DNA from: Candidatus Zixiibacteriota bacterium
GTDB lineage: Bacteria > Zixibacteria > MSB-5A5 > JAUVRN01
Assembly: GCA_030597645.1 (NCBI GenBank)
Contig: JAUVRN010000079.1
Span: forward strand, 1 to 7,601
Length of the DNA: 7,601 nucleotides
Direction: 5' to 3'
In this document: piece by piece, positions 1-6,366 of the stretch
Numbering within the stretch: the stretch's first letter is position 1
How the letters are laid out: each line of letters begins with the position of its first letter
Notes under the pieces: model-generated
What the model was told of the DNA's origin: nothing
What the model saw: only the letters and a program-made list of their open reading frames with translations
The model's database searches: none
Translations under genes and position numbers: made by a program

Positions 1-958
1 ACTCGGCCAGCCGTTGCGAACGTGCCGGCGAATGCTCCCGCTCGGTCTCCTCCAGTTCGCAGACGCCGTGGAATATCTTGACGGCCGACCCGAAGTCCGC
101 CTGTTCGATGAAACGATCGTACAGATTGTCAACGATACTGCAGGTTTCGCGGAACCCCGGGACGTCCTCTTCGCCAATCAGGATCTCGAAGATAATCCCG
201 ATGGTGGACGTGGCCGGATCGAACTGGGTGGCTTCCCGCAGATAGGCATCGACCTGCGACAGATCGTCGGAGATGTTCGCCAGGTCGTCGATGATATTGG
301 TGATATCGACCGCATCCAGGGATCGGGTCGAAATCCCGCCCGGCCCGTCTGCCACGCCGCCCAGGCCGGGTGCACCCTGTTCATCTGCCGCCCGGCTCTC
401 CTCGAGGACAACCGAACCGTAGTTGATGCTGGCTGCCTGCTCGATGCTCTCCTTCTGCCTGGCGCGAAGCTGCTGCTCGACCGCCGCATAGTCAACGCTG
501 TCGAGCTCACTGATGGCTTCGTACTTGATGTGGGCGAAGGAGGCTTCCCATAGCAGCGTGACGAGGTCGTCGTCCTCGCACCGCTCGTTGATGACACGCT
601 TGATGATGCCCAGGAACTGGTCGAGTTCCTCCAGATTCAGGCCCGGCACAAAAATGAGCTTCTGGACGCCGTCACGGGTGAGCGTGGCGATGAAGTTGTC
701 GTCGCCGCCCGATTCCTCGTGCACGGTTTCCCCCTCGTACACGAACTGGTCGCCGCGCACGGTCAGGGTCAGTGCGCCGCGGTCACCGAGATAGGCATCG
801 AGCTTCTCGAGCAGGTGAATCTTGAACTCGCCCGGCAGAGGATTGGTGGGCGGGTAGATCAGGATCGTCTTTACCGCCTTGTATAGATAGCCTACGAGGT
901 CGCGAACCTGTGCGACTTCGGGTTTGCCAGTCTGTGAGCCAAGTGTCGTTTCGGACAA
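1..958 (-). CDS. Large HEAT-repeat-type protein, N-terminal part (partial at window edge)
   Basis: The minus strand is open from a TTG at 958-956 to the left edge, giving 319 residues with no stop. The start is supported by GGAGAGG at 971-965, six bases upstream, followed by MSETTLGSQTGKPEVAQVRD. Residues about 20-150 read as a compact domain: YLYKAVKTILIYPPTNPLP, then FVYEGETVHEE, RDGVQKLIFVPGL, and DDLVTLLWEASFAHIKYEA. From memory, this order of motifs is typical of the N-terminal region of large bacterial proteins that carry HEAT repeats further on. Residues about 185-215 form a low-complexity Gly/Ala/Asp linker. A mainly helical segment rich in Asp, Glu and Leu (about 216-319) follows and is where HEAT-like repeats would begin. 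No signal peptide or membrane segment is visible, so it is probably cytoplasmic. A scaffold or regulatory role is inference; no catalytic motif is seen. The gene is divergent from the dehydrogenase operon. Confidence 0.8.
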   Translation of the reverse strand, partial: MSETTLGSQTGKPEVAQVRDLVGYLYKAVKTILIYPPTNPLPGEFKIHLLEKLDAYLGDRGALTLTVRGDQFVYEGETVHEESGGDDNFIATLTRDGVQKLIFVPGLNLEELDQFLGIIKRVINERCEDDDLVTLLWEASFAHIKYEAISELDSVDYAAVEQQLRARQKESIEQAASINYGSVVLEESRAADEQGAPGLGGVADGPGGISTRSLDAVDITNIIDDLANISDDLSQVDAYLREATQFDPATSTIGIIFEILIGEEDVPGFRETCSIVDNLYDRFIEQADFGSAVKIFHGVCELEETEREHSPARSQRLAE

Positions 959-964
959 GATATT

Positions 965-971
965 CCTCTCC
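965..971 (-). promoter_or_regulatory. Ribosome binding site fixing the TTG start at 958
   Basis: On the minus strand GGAGAGG lies six bases before TTG (958-956). No ATG or GTG in this frame near the conserved N-terminus has a comparable site, so this decides the start. Confidence 0.6.
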
Positions 972-998
972 AACCCTGTGTCTGATAACGGTATCGGC

Positions 999-1032
999 CC
1001 CCGGTGGCGGGCGCTTTAGTCGGCGACCGGGG
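999..1032. repeat. 7-bp inverted repeat in divergent intergenic region
   Basis: CCCCGGT (999-1005) and ACCGGGG (1026-1032) are perfect inverted arms separated by 20 bases. The pair lies between two divergent genes, close to the minus-strand gene start. It could be an operator or a hairpin in the minus-strand leader. No T-run is present, so it is not an intrinsic terminator. The arms are short and GC-rich, so chance is possible. Confidence 0.3.
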
Positions 1033-1102
1033 ACGGCGCCGCAGGCGTTGCTCCATGCACACAGGGGGCGCTGACACGGTACGCCTGTGCGCGAAAACTC
1101 CG

Positions 1103-1132
1103 TTGGGCTCCAGGGTGCAGCGCGCCTATATT
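1103..1132 (+). promoter_or_regulatory. Candidate sigma-70-like promoter for the dehydrogenase operon
   Basis: TTGGGC (1103-1108) and TATATT (1127-1132) are separated by 18 bases. The -10 matches TATAAT at five of six positions. The -35 is weak, at three of six. It would give a 5' leader of roughly 115 bases ahead of the ATG at 1257. It was found by eye in GC-rich DNA, where such an AT-rich hexamer stands out. Confidence 0.3.
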
Positions 1133-1256
1133 CGGCCATTTGAATGAGGCTGCGGTCGGGACACCCGTTCTACCCGGCTCTGAGTGGGGTGATGTGGACA
1201 GGGGTCGAATCTGATTCAGCCGGGACTCGAGAATGCGGAGGAGTACAAGACATAAT

Positions 1257-2375
1257 ATGGCACAATACAAAATCGCCTGGATGCCCGGTGACGGGGTGGG
1301 GCGTGATGTCATGGAGGCGGCGCGCATCGTGCTGCGGACACTCAAACTGGACGCGGAATACAACCACGCCGATATCGGCTGGGAATTCTGGTGTGCCGAG
1401 GGCAATCCGCTTCCCGATCGTACGATCGACATCCTGGAAGAATCGGACTGTGCCCTGTTCGGTGCCATCACCTCCATGCCCAAGGAGGAGGCCGAAAAAG
1501 ATCTCGTGCCTGAACTTCAGGGCAAGGGGCTGGTCTACAGCTCGCCCATTGTGGCGCTGCGACAGCGGTTTGACCTGTACGTCAACCTGCGCCCCTGCAA
1601 GGCATATGCGGGCAACCCGCTCAACTTTCGTGACGATCTCGACCTGGTCGTCTTCCGCGAAAACACGGAGGGACTGTACGTCGGCGTCGAATTCCACCCT
1701 GTCCCGGAGACGCTGGTGGGTGCGCTGCGCGATTCGCACAAGAAGTTCGGCCGATTTGCAGATCTGCCGGCCGAGGACTATGCGCTGTCGCTGCGCGTGA
1801 TCACGAAGCCGGGTACCCGGCGCATCGTGCGGGCCGCATTCGAGCATGCGCAGAAGTTCGGATACAAGTCGGTGACGGTGGTAGAAAAACCCAATGTGCT
1901 GCGTGAGACGTCTGGATTGTTCGTCCGCGAGGCCCGTGCCGTGGCCGCGGACTTCCCCGGTATCGAATTGTGGGAGACCAATATCGACGCCATGGCCATG
2001 TGGTTGATCAAGAATCCACAGAACTACGGTGTGCTCGTCTGTTCCAACATGTTCGGCGACATCATAAGCGATCTGTGTGCCCAGCTCGTGGGCGGTCTCG
2101 GGTTTGCCGCGTCCGGCAACATTGGTGAGAAGTTCGCCGTGTTCGAACCGACGCACGGTTCCGCACCCAAGTACGCGGGGCAGTACAAGGTCAATCCCAT
2201 GGCGATGCTCCTGGCCACCAAGCTGATGCTCGACTGGCTCGGTGAGGAAGAAATGGGCCGCAGGCTCGATGCCGCGGTCGCCCACGTGATCGCCGAGGGC
2301 AAAACCCGCACCTATGACATGCGCGGTACCAATACATCACTGGAAGTCGCCGAAGCGGTCGCGAGGGCACTGTAG
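1257..2375 (+). CDS. Isocitrate/isopropylmalate-type dehydrogenase, probably NADP-dependent
   Basis: A 372-residue beta-decarboxylating dehydrogenase that oxidises a 2-hydroxy-acid bearing a beta-carboxylate to a 2-oxo-acid plus CO2. It starts YKIAWMPGDGVGRDV, as the family does. That favours ATG 1257, with GGAGGAG at 1237-1243 (spacing 13, rather long), over the in-frame ATG at 1233. Aligned by eye with E. coli isocitrate dehydrogenase, the substrate arginines are R102, R112 and R134 (in FRENTEGLY). The catalytic pair is Y141 and K211, and the metal aspartates are D244, D268 and D272. The cofactor loop HGSAPKYAGQYKVNP carries K305, Y306 and V312, with Y353 near the C-terminus. These match the NADP-type residues K344, Y345, V351 and Y391. 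The site that reads the substrate gamma group has S96 and I98 where E. coli has S113 and N115, so isocitrate itself is doubtful. It is first of three co-directional enzymes and is cytoplasmic. The family is sure; the exact substrate is not. Confidence 0.93.
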   Translation: MAQYKIAWMPGDGVGRDVMEAARIVLRTLKLDAEYNHADIGWEFWCAEGNPLPDRTIDILEESDCALFGAITSMPKEEAEKDLVPELQGKGLVYSSPIVALRQRFDLYVNLRPCKAYAGNPLNFRDDLDLVVFRENTEGLYVGVEFHPVPETLVGALRDSHKKFGRFADLPAEDYALSLRVITKPGTRRIVRAAFEHAQKFGYKSVTVVEKPNVLRETSGLFVREARAVAADFPGIELWETNIDAMAMWLIKNPQNYGVLVCSNMFGDIISDLCAQLVGGLGFAASGNIGEKFAVFEPTHGSAPKYAGQYKVNPMAMLLATKLMLDWLGEEEMGRRLDAAVAHVIAEGKTRTYDMRGTNTSLEVAEAVARAL

Positions 2376-2450
2376 CCAAGAATAGGGCCAGATTCTATTT
2401 CTCCGGACGCGGCCCGAAAGGGTCGAGTGTACGCCTCCGGGGAGTCGAGC

Positions 2451-2464
2451 CTGATCCGCATCAG
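2451..2464. repeat. Small hairpin upstream of the MmgE/PrpD gene
   Basis: CTGAT (2451-2455), a CCGC loop and ATCAG (2460-2464) form a perfect 5-bp stem. It ends 10 bases before the ribosome binding site of the next gene, in the 111-base gap after the dehydrogenase. It could influence processing or translation. The stem is short, so it may be incidental. Confidence 0.25.
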
Positions 2465-2486
2465 ACCCCGATTAGAAGGGCTAATC

Positions 2487-3863
2487 ATGGACAAGACGAT
2501 CAGCGGACGTATCGCCGAGTTTGCTACGACGGTACAGTTTTCTGACATACCGGTGGAGGTCACCGACGCCGCCAAACGCTTTCTGTATGACTCGATCGGT
2601 TGCGGCCTGGGCGGTGTCGATACAGAAGACTGCCGTATCGCCCGCGAAGCACTGCTGGCCCTGGGCGGCAAGCCGGAGTGCACGATCATCGGCACCGGCG
2701 AGCGCACGGACGCCGTCAACGCGACGCTGCTCGACGCGCTGTTGATCCGTGTGCACGACTACAACGACATCTACTGGAAGGCCGATCCGTCTCATCCGTC
2801 CGACATCATCCCGGCCGCCTTGTCGTTGGGTGAGCGTCAGGGCAAATCGGGCAAGGACCTGCTGGTGGCCATCGCACTGGCGTACGAATTCGAAATGCGT
2901 CTGTGCGAAATCGCGGAACCAGGTATTCGCGAGATCGGCTGGCACCACGCCACGCTCACTGGTTTCGTTTCGCCTATCGCCGCGGGTCGCATGCTCGATC
3001 TGAATGCCGAGCAGATGCAGAATGCCATTGCCATCTCGGGCTGTCGCACCGGTTCCATGGGCTGCGTCACGGCCGGTAAGCTGACCATGATGAAGAACAC
3101 CGTCGATCCGCTGGCCACCCAGGCCGGCGTGCAGTCCGCGCTGCTGGCTCAGGGTGGCTACAGGGGAACGGCAGCCGTGTTCGAAGGCAAGGAAGGCGTG
3201 CATCACTGTTACCCCGTTCGGTGGGACTGGGATGCGCTGCTCAAGAATCTCGGACATGACTGGCGCCTGCCGCAGTGTTCCATGAAGGCGTTCCCCACCG
3301 AGTACCTGACGCATTCGCCCATCACGGCGGTGTTGAAGCTGGTGACGGAGCACGACCTGAAGCCGGACGACATCAAGACCGTCACGGTGTACACGCTCGC
3401 CCGCGCGGCAGACATACTCTGCGATCCCAGCAAGTATATCCCGTCGTCGAAAGAAACCGCGGATCACAGCCTGCCTTACTGCCTGGCTGTGGCCATGGCC
3501 GACCGTGAGGTAACACCGCGACAGTTCACGGATAAGCGCCGCACGGATCCATCGTTGCCGGCCCTGATGAAAAAGGTCAAGGGCATCGCCGATCCGGAGA
3601 TCGAGAAGCAGTTCCCGAAGCTGCAGCCGTGCCGCGTCGTCATCGAAACCGAAGACGGTCGTATGCTGGAGAAGAGCGTCGACTATGCGCTCGGCGATCC
3701 GCGCGACCCGATCGACGACGCCTCGCTGGATAGGAAGTTCTTCGCGCAGGCGGAATCGCTTCTGTCGGAGGGTCGTCAAAGGGAACTGAAGGAGACCATT
3801 TTCAAGACCGAATCGATCAGCTCGGTGGGCGACCTGATGGCGCTCACCGTCAGGGACGTCTGA
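2487..3863 (+). CDS. MmgE/PrpD family protein
   Basis: A 458-residue member of the MmgE/PrpD fold family, which includes 2-methylcitrate dehydratase (PrpD), cis-aconitate decarboxylase and iminodisuccinate epimerase. ATG 2487 follows AGAAGGG (2474-2480) by six bases and begins the usual N-terminal helix. The in-frame GTG at 2427 would add 20 unconserved residues. The N-terminal helical domain holds RVHDYNDIYW (88-97) and SHPSDIIPA (102-110), close to the PrpD pattern, and GWHHATLTG (151-159) with a likely catalytic His. MMKN (K203) and MKAFPTEYLTHSPI (K267, H276) also match family active-site positions. ADHSLPY (325-331) belongs to the C-terminal part. The usual DxDDT element reads DYNDI, so Thr is replaced by Ile95. 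The protein is soluble and cytoplasmic. The gene lies 111 bases after the dehydrogenase and 3 bases before the M24 gene, so it is probably co-transcribed. Substrate and reaction cannot be read from sequence; a di- or tricarboxylate is the sensible guess. Confidence 0.92.
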   Translation: MDKTISGRIAEFATTVQFSDIPVEVTDAAKRFLYDSIGCGLGGVDTEDCRIAREALLALGGKPECTIIGTGERTDAVNATLLDALLIRVHDYNDIYWKADPSHPSDIIPAALSLGERQGKSGKDLLVAIALAYEFEMRLCEIAEPGIREIGWHHATLTGFVSPIAAGRMLDLNAEQMQNAIAISGCRTGSMGCVTAGKLTMMKNTVDPLATQAGVQSALLAQGGYRGTAAVFEGKEGVHHCYPVRWDWDALLKNLGHDWRLPQCSMKAFPTEYLTHSPITAVLKLVTEHDLKPDDIKTVTVYTLARAADILCDPSKYIPSSKETADHSLPYCLAVAMADREVTPRQFTDKRRTDPSLPALMKKVKGIADPEIEKQFPKLQPCRVVIETEDGRMLEKSVDYALGDPRDPIDDASLDRKFFAQAESLLSEGRQRELKETIFKTESISSVGDLMALTVRDV

Positions 3864-3866
3864 CGC

Positions 3867-5066
3867 ATGGGCTCGGGCGCGATCATCGAGCCGGAACTCA
3901 TCAAGGCCAAAATCGACCAGGCGCACGCCGCGCTGCAGCGCGACGGCGTCGATTGTTGGCTCGTCTTTCTGCAGGAGACGTCGGTATACCGCGAACCGAT
4001 CGTCGACTATCTGATCGGCCAGGACGTCACCTGGCAGTCGGCGTTTCTCTACACATCGAGCGGTGATGCCACGGCCATTGTGGGCAACTTCGACGTCGAT
4101 TCGTTCGAAGCCCGCGGCTGTTTCACTCGGGTGATCGGGTACACTCAATCGGTCGTACCTCCTTTGACCGAAGCATTGAAACGCATCAAGCCAAGACAGA
4201 TCGCTCTCAACTACGCGGCCGACGATCCCACGGCGGACGGCTTGACGCACGGTCTGTTCAACATGCTCCACGCCGTGCTGAAGGATGTCGGCATGACCGA
4301 CCGCGTCGTCCCCGCGCGCTCCCTCGTGCGTGCCGTGCGTGGCTGCAAGTCTCCGGTGGAGTTGGACCATCTGCGGAGAGCCGTACGGCTCACCGAGGCC
4401 GCGTTTGAGCAACTCTGCGCGGAGGGTCTCGTGGGTCGCTCCGAAATACAGATCGCAGCGCGCATCGCGGAGATGGCGGAGCGCGCCGACTGCGCCCTGG
4501 CGTTTGGCAGTATCGTCAACGCGGGCACCAAGTCGGCCGTGGGGCACACACATCCCACGGGCGCGGTGTTCGAGGCGGGCGATCTTCTCCACATCGACTT
4601 CGGCTTTTGCTGGCAGGACTACTGTGCCGATCTCCAGCGCTGCGCGTATGCACTCAAGGAGGGGGAAGTGGCACCGCCGGACGAACTGACGTGGGCCTTC
4701 GCGGCGGTTGCCGATACCATCCAGGATGCGTTCGGCAGGTTGAAACCGGGGCTCAGAGGTTGCGACATCGATGCATCGGCGCGCGCATTCATCACCAACC
4801 GCGGGTACCCGGAGTATCAGCACGCCCTCGGTCATCAGCTGGGGCGTGCCGTGCACGATGGCGGCGCACTGCTGGGACCCGAGTGGCCCCGATACGGTGA
4901 TTCACCCCGCTGGCCGCTGGAACCCGGACAGGTCTTCACGCTCGAGCTGGAAGCCGAAGTGCCGGGGATCGGCTACGCATCGCTGGAAGAAGATGTGACG
5001 ATCACCGGGGACGGCGCCGATTGGCTGTCGACGCCGCAGGCCAAGCCGGTTTTATTGGGATCATGA
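3867..5066 (+). CDS. M24 family metalloenzyme (creatinase/aminopeptidase-P-like)
   Basis: A 399-residue pita-bread-fold enzyme. Residues about 11-150 form a creatinase-type N-terminal domain and about 165-385 the catalytic domain. Comparison with E. coli PepP from memory places all five dinuclear metal ligands: D244 (LHIDFG), D255 (YCADLQR), H323 (LGHQLG), E360 (FTLE) and E374 (LEED). The proton-shuttle histidines are H227 and H330. The arginine two residues before the last metal Glu in PepP is Ser here (S372), which argues against ordinary Xaa-Pro aminopeptidase activity. M24 members also include prolidase, creatinase and other C-N or C-S bond-cleaving enzymes. There is no signal peptide. 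The ATG is 3 bases after the MmgE/PrpD stop without a strong ribosome site, implying translational coupling and a shared pathway. Its own stop overlaps the ATG of a 35-codon ORF. A role releasing a polycarboxylate for its two neighbours is inference. Confidence 0.92.
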   Translation: MGSGAIIEPELIKAKIDQAHAALQRDGVDCWLVFLQETSVYREPIVDYLIGQDVTWQSAFLYTSSGDATAIVGNFDVDSFEARGCFTRVIGYTQSVVPPLTEALKRIKPRQIALNYAADDPTADGLTHGLFNMLHAVLKDVGMTDRVVPARSLVRAVRGCKSPVELDHLRRAVRLTEAAFEQLCAEGLVGRSEIQIAARIAEMAERADCALAFGSIVNAGTKSAVGHTHPTGAVFEAGDLLHIDFGFCWQDYCADLQRCAYALKEGEVAPPDELTWAFAAVADTIQDAFGRLKPGLRGCDIDASARAFITNRGYPEYQHALGHQLGRAVHDGGALLGPEWPRYGDSPRWPLEPGQVFTLELEAEVPGIGYASLEEDVTITGDGADWLSTPQAKPVLLGS

Positions 5067-5170
5067 GCACATCCACAGGGACGGGCCGTCAGCGCAGACT
5101 CATCGTGTACGACCGCACCCTCAGCTCTCGACACGGAGCCGGGGTGAGGGACGCATTGCATGCTCGTTGA
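5063..5170 (+). CDS. Possible 35-aa small ORF, coupled to the M24 stop
   Basis: ATGA at 5063-5066 joins the M24 stop to a new ATG, the classical arrangement for translational re-initiation. The ORF reads MSTSTGTGRQRRLIVYDRTL and continues to a TGA at 5168-5170, overlapping the next gene by 11 bases. It is basic and resembles nothing I recognise. It may be a real coupled microprotein, a device that carries ribosomes to the ATG at 5160, or the remnant of a truncated gene. No separate ribosome site is visible. Confidence 0.25.
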   Translation: MSTSTGTGRQRRLIVYDRTLSSRHGAGVRDALHAR

Positions 5171-6143
5171 TATGATGTACGTCGCGGCCGCCGCCGTGAT
5201 GGCGTGGTTGCTGACACCGCTGGCAGCGAAGCTGGGCCACAAGCTGAATATGGTCGATGAGCCTGACGGTCCTCTCAAGATTCACTCGAAGCCGACGCCC
5301 CGGACCGGAGGCATCGCGCTCGCACTGACACTGATGATTTTGCAGACCGTCTCAGAGCTGCTCCATCGTCCGCTGCTGACGGGTGCCGAGTTTGCCGTCG
5401 CCATGCTGCTGTTCGGTCTCGGTCTGTGGGATGACCGCCGGCCTCGCTCCGCCAGGCTGCGATTGCTGTTGCAGTTGGCCATCTACAGCGTCGGCTTCAC
5501 ATCCGGGCTCAAGTTGCACTGGTTCGGCAGCCCGTGGGCCGACTTCGCCGCAGGCCTGGTGCTCTTCATCGTGGTCATCAACGCCATCAACTTCTACGAC
5601 GGCATGGACGGTCTGCTCGCCCTCACCGGTGTCGCCGCACTCGGCGTGTGGGGTATGTACGTACTCGAACTGGGAGGCGACGCATTCGTGCCGTTCGTAG
5701 CCGCCGCAATGCGCCTCGGTTTCTTGCCTCGGAACTGGCATCCCGCCAGGATCTTCCTGGGTGACGGCGGCAGCTTTATTGTGGGGTTCTTCTTCTACCT
5801 GGTGTTCACGCGCGGTATCGCGTACAGCCCGGAACCTGCGGCCGGACTCTGGGTCGTGGCGATGCCCGTGTGCGACGCCATGGCGGCGACACTCGACCGA
5901 CTCGTTCGCAGACGTGACATCTGGTCCGGCGATCGGGATCACATCTATGACATTCTCGCACGCCTGCGCTGGTCAGCGCCACGGATAGCCATCTTCCTTT
6001 CGCTGGCAGCGGCCATTCTGGCGCGGCTGGCGGGCCGGATCATGTTCTTCGACGCCGAGGTGCAGTGGGTTGCGACGGCATTCCTTTATGCCTGCACGGT
6101 TGCATGGATCATGCTCATGCGCCATCGACACCGGGCGCCATAG
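5160..6143 (+). CDS. Polyprenyl-phosphate sugar-1-phosphate transferase, WecA/WbpL type
   Basis: A 327-residue multi-spanning inner-membrane enzyme of the MraY/WecA family (glycosyltransferase family 4). The family transfers a sugar-1-phosphate from a UDP-sugar to undecaprenyl phosphate, starting O-antigen or other surface glycan synthesis. Motifs in order are IHSKPTPRTGG (41-51), the Mg-binding GLWDDR (88-93), INAINFYDGMDGLLA (140-154) and IFLGDGGSFIVGF (198-210). The cytoplasmic loop has SGDRDHIYDIL (256-266). E. coli WecA has HIHH at that loop; the single His followed by Tyr here is closer to WbpL/WbcO-type enzymes. About ten hydrophobic segments are visible. ATG 5160 is preceded by GTGAGGG (5144-5150, spacing 9); ATG 5172 is an alternative that loses four residues. 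Length is normal for the family. No other glycan genes lie in the window, so the product is not identifiable. The family is certain; the sugar specificity is unknown. Confidence 0.92.
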   Translation: MLVDMMYVAAAAVMAWLLTPLAAKLGHKLNMVDEPDGPLKIHSKPTPRTGGIALALTLMILQTVSELLHRPLLTGAEFAVAMLLFGLGLWDDRRPRSARLRLLLQLAIYSVGFTSGLKLHWFGSPWADFAAGLVLFIVVINAINFYDGMDGLLALTGVAALGVWGMYVLELGGDAFVPFVAAAMRLGFLPRNWHPARIFLGDGGSFIVGFFFYLVFTRGIAYSPEPAAGLWVVAMPVCDAMAATLDRLVRRRDIWSGDRDHIYDILARLRWSAPRIAIFLSLAAAILARLAGRIMFFDAEVQWVATAFLYACTVAWIMLMRHRHRAP

Positions 6144-6172
6144 TAGTGTGCTGAAGAACTGGGCCCGGTCGC

Positions 6173-6192
6173 GCGGGCAGGTATCTGCGCGC
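6173..6192. repeat. Imperfect GC-rich stem-loop after the transferase gene
   Basis: The arms GCGGGCAG (6173-6180) and CTGCGCGC (6185-6192) pair around a GTAT loop, with one G-G mismatch. It lies 30 bases after the stop at 6143 and has no T-run, so it may be an mRNA 3'-end structure rather than a terminator on its own. Confidence 0.3.
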
Positions 6193-6202
6193 AGGTCCAG
6201 GT

Positions 6203-6223
6203 TGGAGAATAGTCTCCAGTTTT
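6203..6223 (+). terminator. Weak intrinsic terminator candidate after the transferase gene
   Basis: TGGAGA (6203-6208), an ATAG loop and TCTCCA (6213-6218) form a perfect 6-bp stem that two wobble pairs can extend. Four T residues (6220-6223) follow. The stem is short and the T-run brief, so it would be weak. Its place between two transcription units makes it plausible. Confidence 0.35.
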
Positions 6224-6277
6224 CCACACAATAGTTTGCTCGGTGGCCGTCGGGACCCTGCCATCACACTCATAACA

Positions 6278-6292
6278 TGTTGTGTGGCAACA
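6278..6292. promoter_or_regulatory. Inverted repeat, possible operator ahead of the metal-binding gene
   Basis: TGTTG (6278-6282), TGTGG and CAACA (6288-6292) form a short dyad about 75 bases before the start at 6367, in an AT-richer stretch. A metal- or stress-responsive regulator could bind here, but I do not recognise a known copper box. No convincing -35/-10 pair was found nearby. Confidence 0.2.
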
Positions 6293-6352
6293 CATTACAT
6301 TACCGCGGCAAATTGGTACGTCCTTTGTATATGGTGGATGCAAACAGACAAC

Positions 6353-6359
6353 AGGAGGA
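6353..6359 (+). promoter_or_regulatory. Strong ribosome binding site fixing the start at 6367
   Basis: AGGAGGA lies seven bases before ATG 6367. It selects this start over the upstream in-frame ATG at 6277, whose 30 extra residues would bury the signal peptide. Confidence 0.7.
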
Positions 6360-6366
6360 ACTACCA

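Noticed and set aside
14..553. A 179-codon plus-strand ORF at the left edge
   Set aside because: The minus-strand frame here is continuous through the edge, has a ribosome site and matches a known domain style. The plus-strand product shows shadow-like composition.
1170..2285. A 371-codon minus-strand ORF antisense to the dehydrogenase
   Set aside because: Same explanation: it is a mirror frame of a gene with unmistakable catalytic residues, and its product matches no family.
2427..2486. GTG start extending the MmgE/PrpD protein by 20 residues
   Set aside because: The added residues are not family-like, and the ATG at 2487 has AGAAGGG six bases upstream.
2481..4856. A 791-codon minus-strand ORF antisense to the MmgE/PrpD and M24 genes
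   Set aside because: It covers two genes whose plus-strand products have clear family motifs. Its translation is Arg/His/Gln-rich without any recognisable domain. Long antisense frames arise from the codon bias of GC-rich genes.
6328..6333. TATATG as a -10 box for the metal-binding gene
   Set aside because: No -35-like hexamer is found 16-18 bases upstream, and it matches the consensus at only four of six positions.
6277..6366. Upstream in-frame ATG start for the metal-binding protein
   Set aside because: It lacks a ribosome site and would place 30 residues ahead of a well-formed signal peptide. ATG 6367 has AGGAGGA at ideal spacing.
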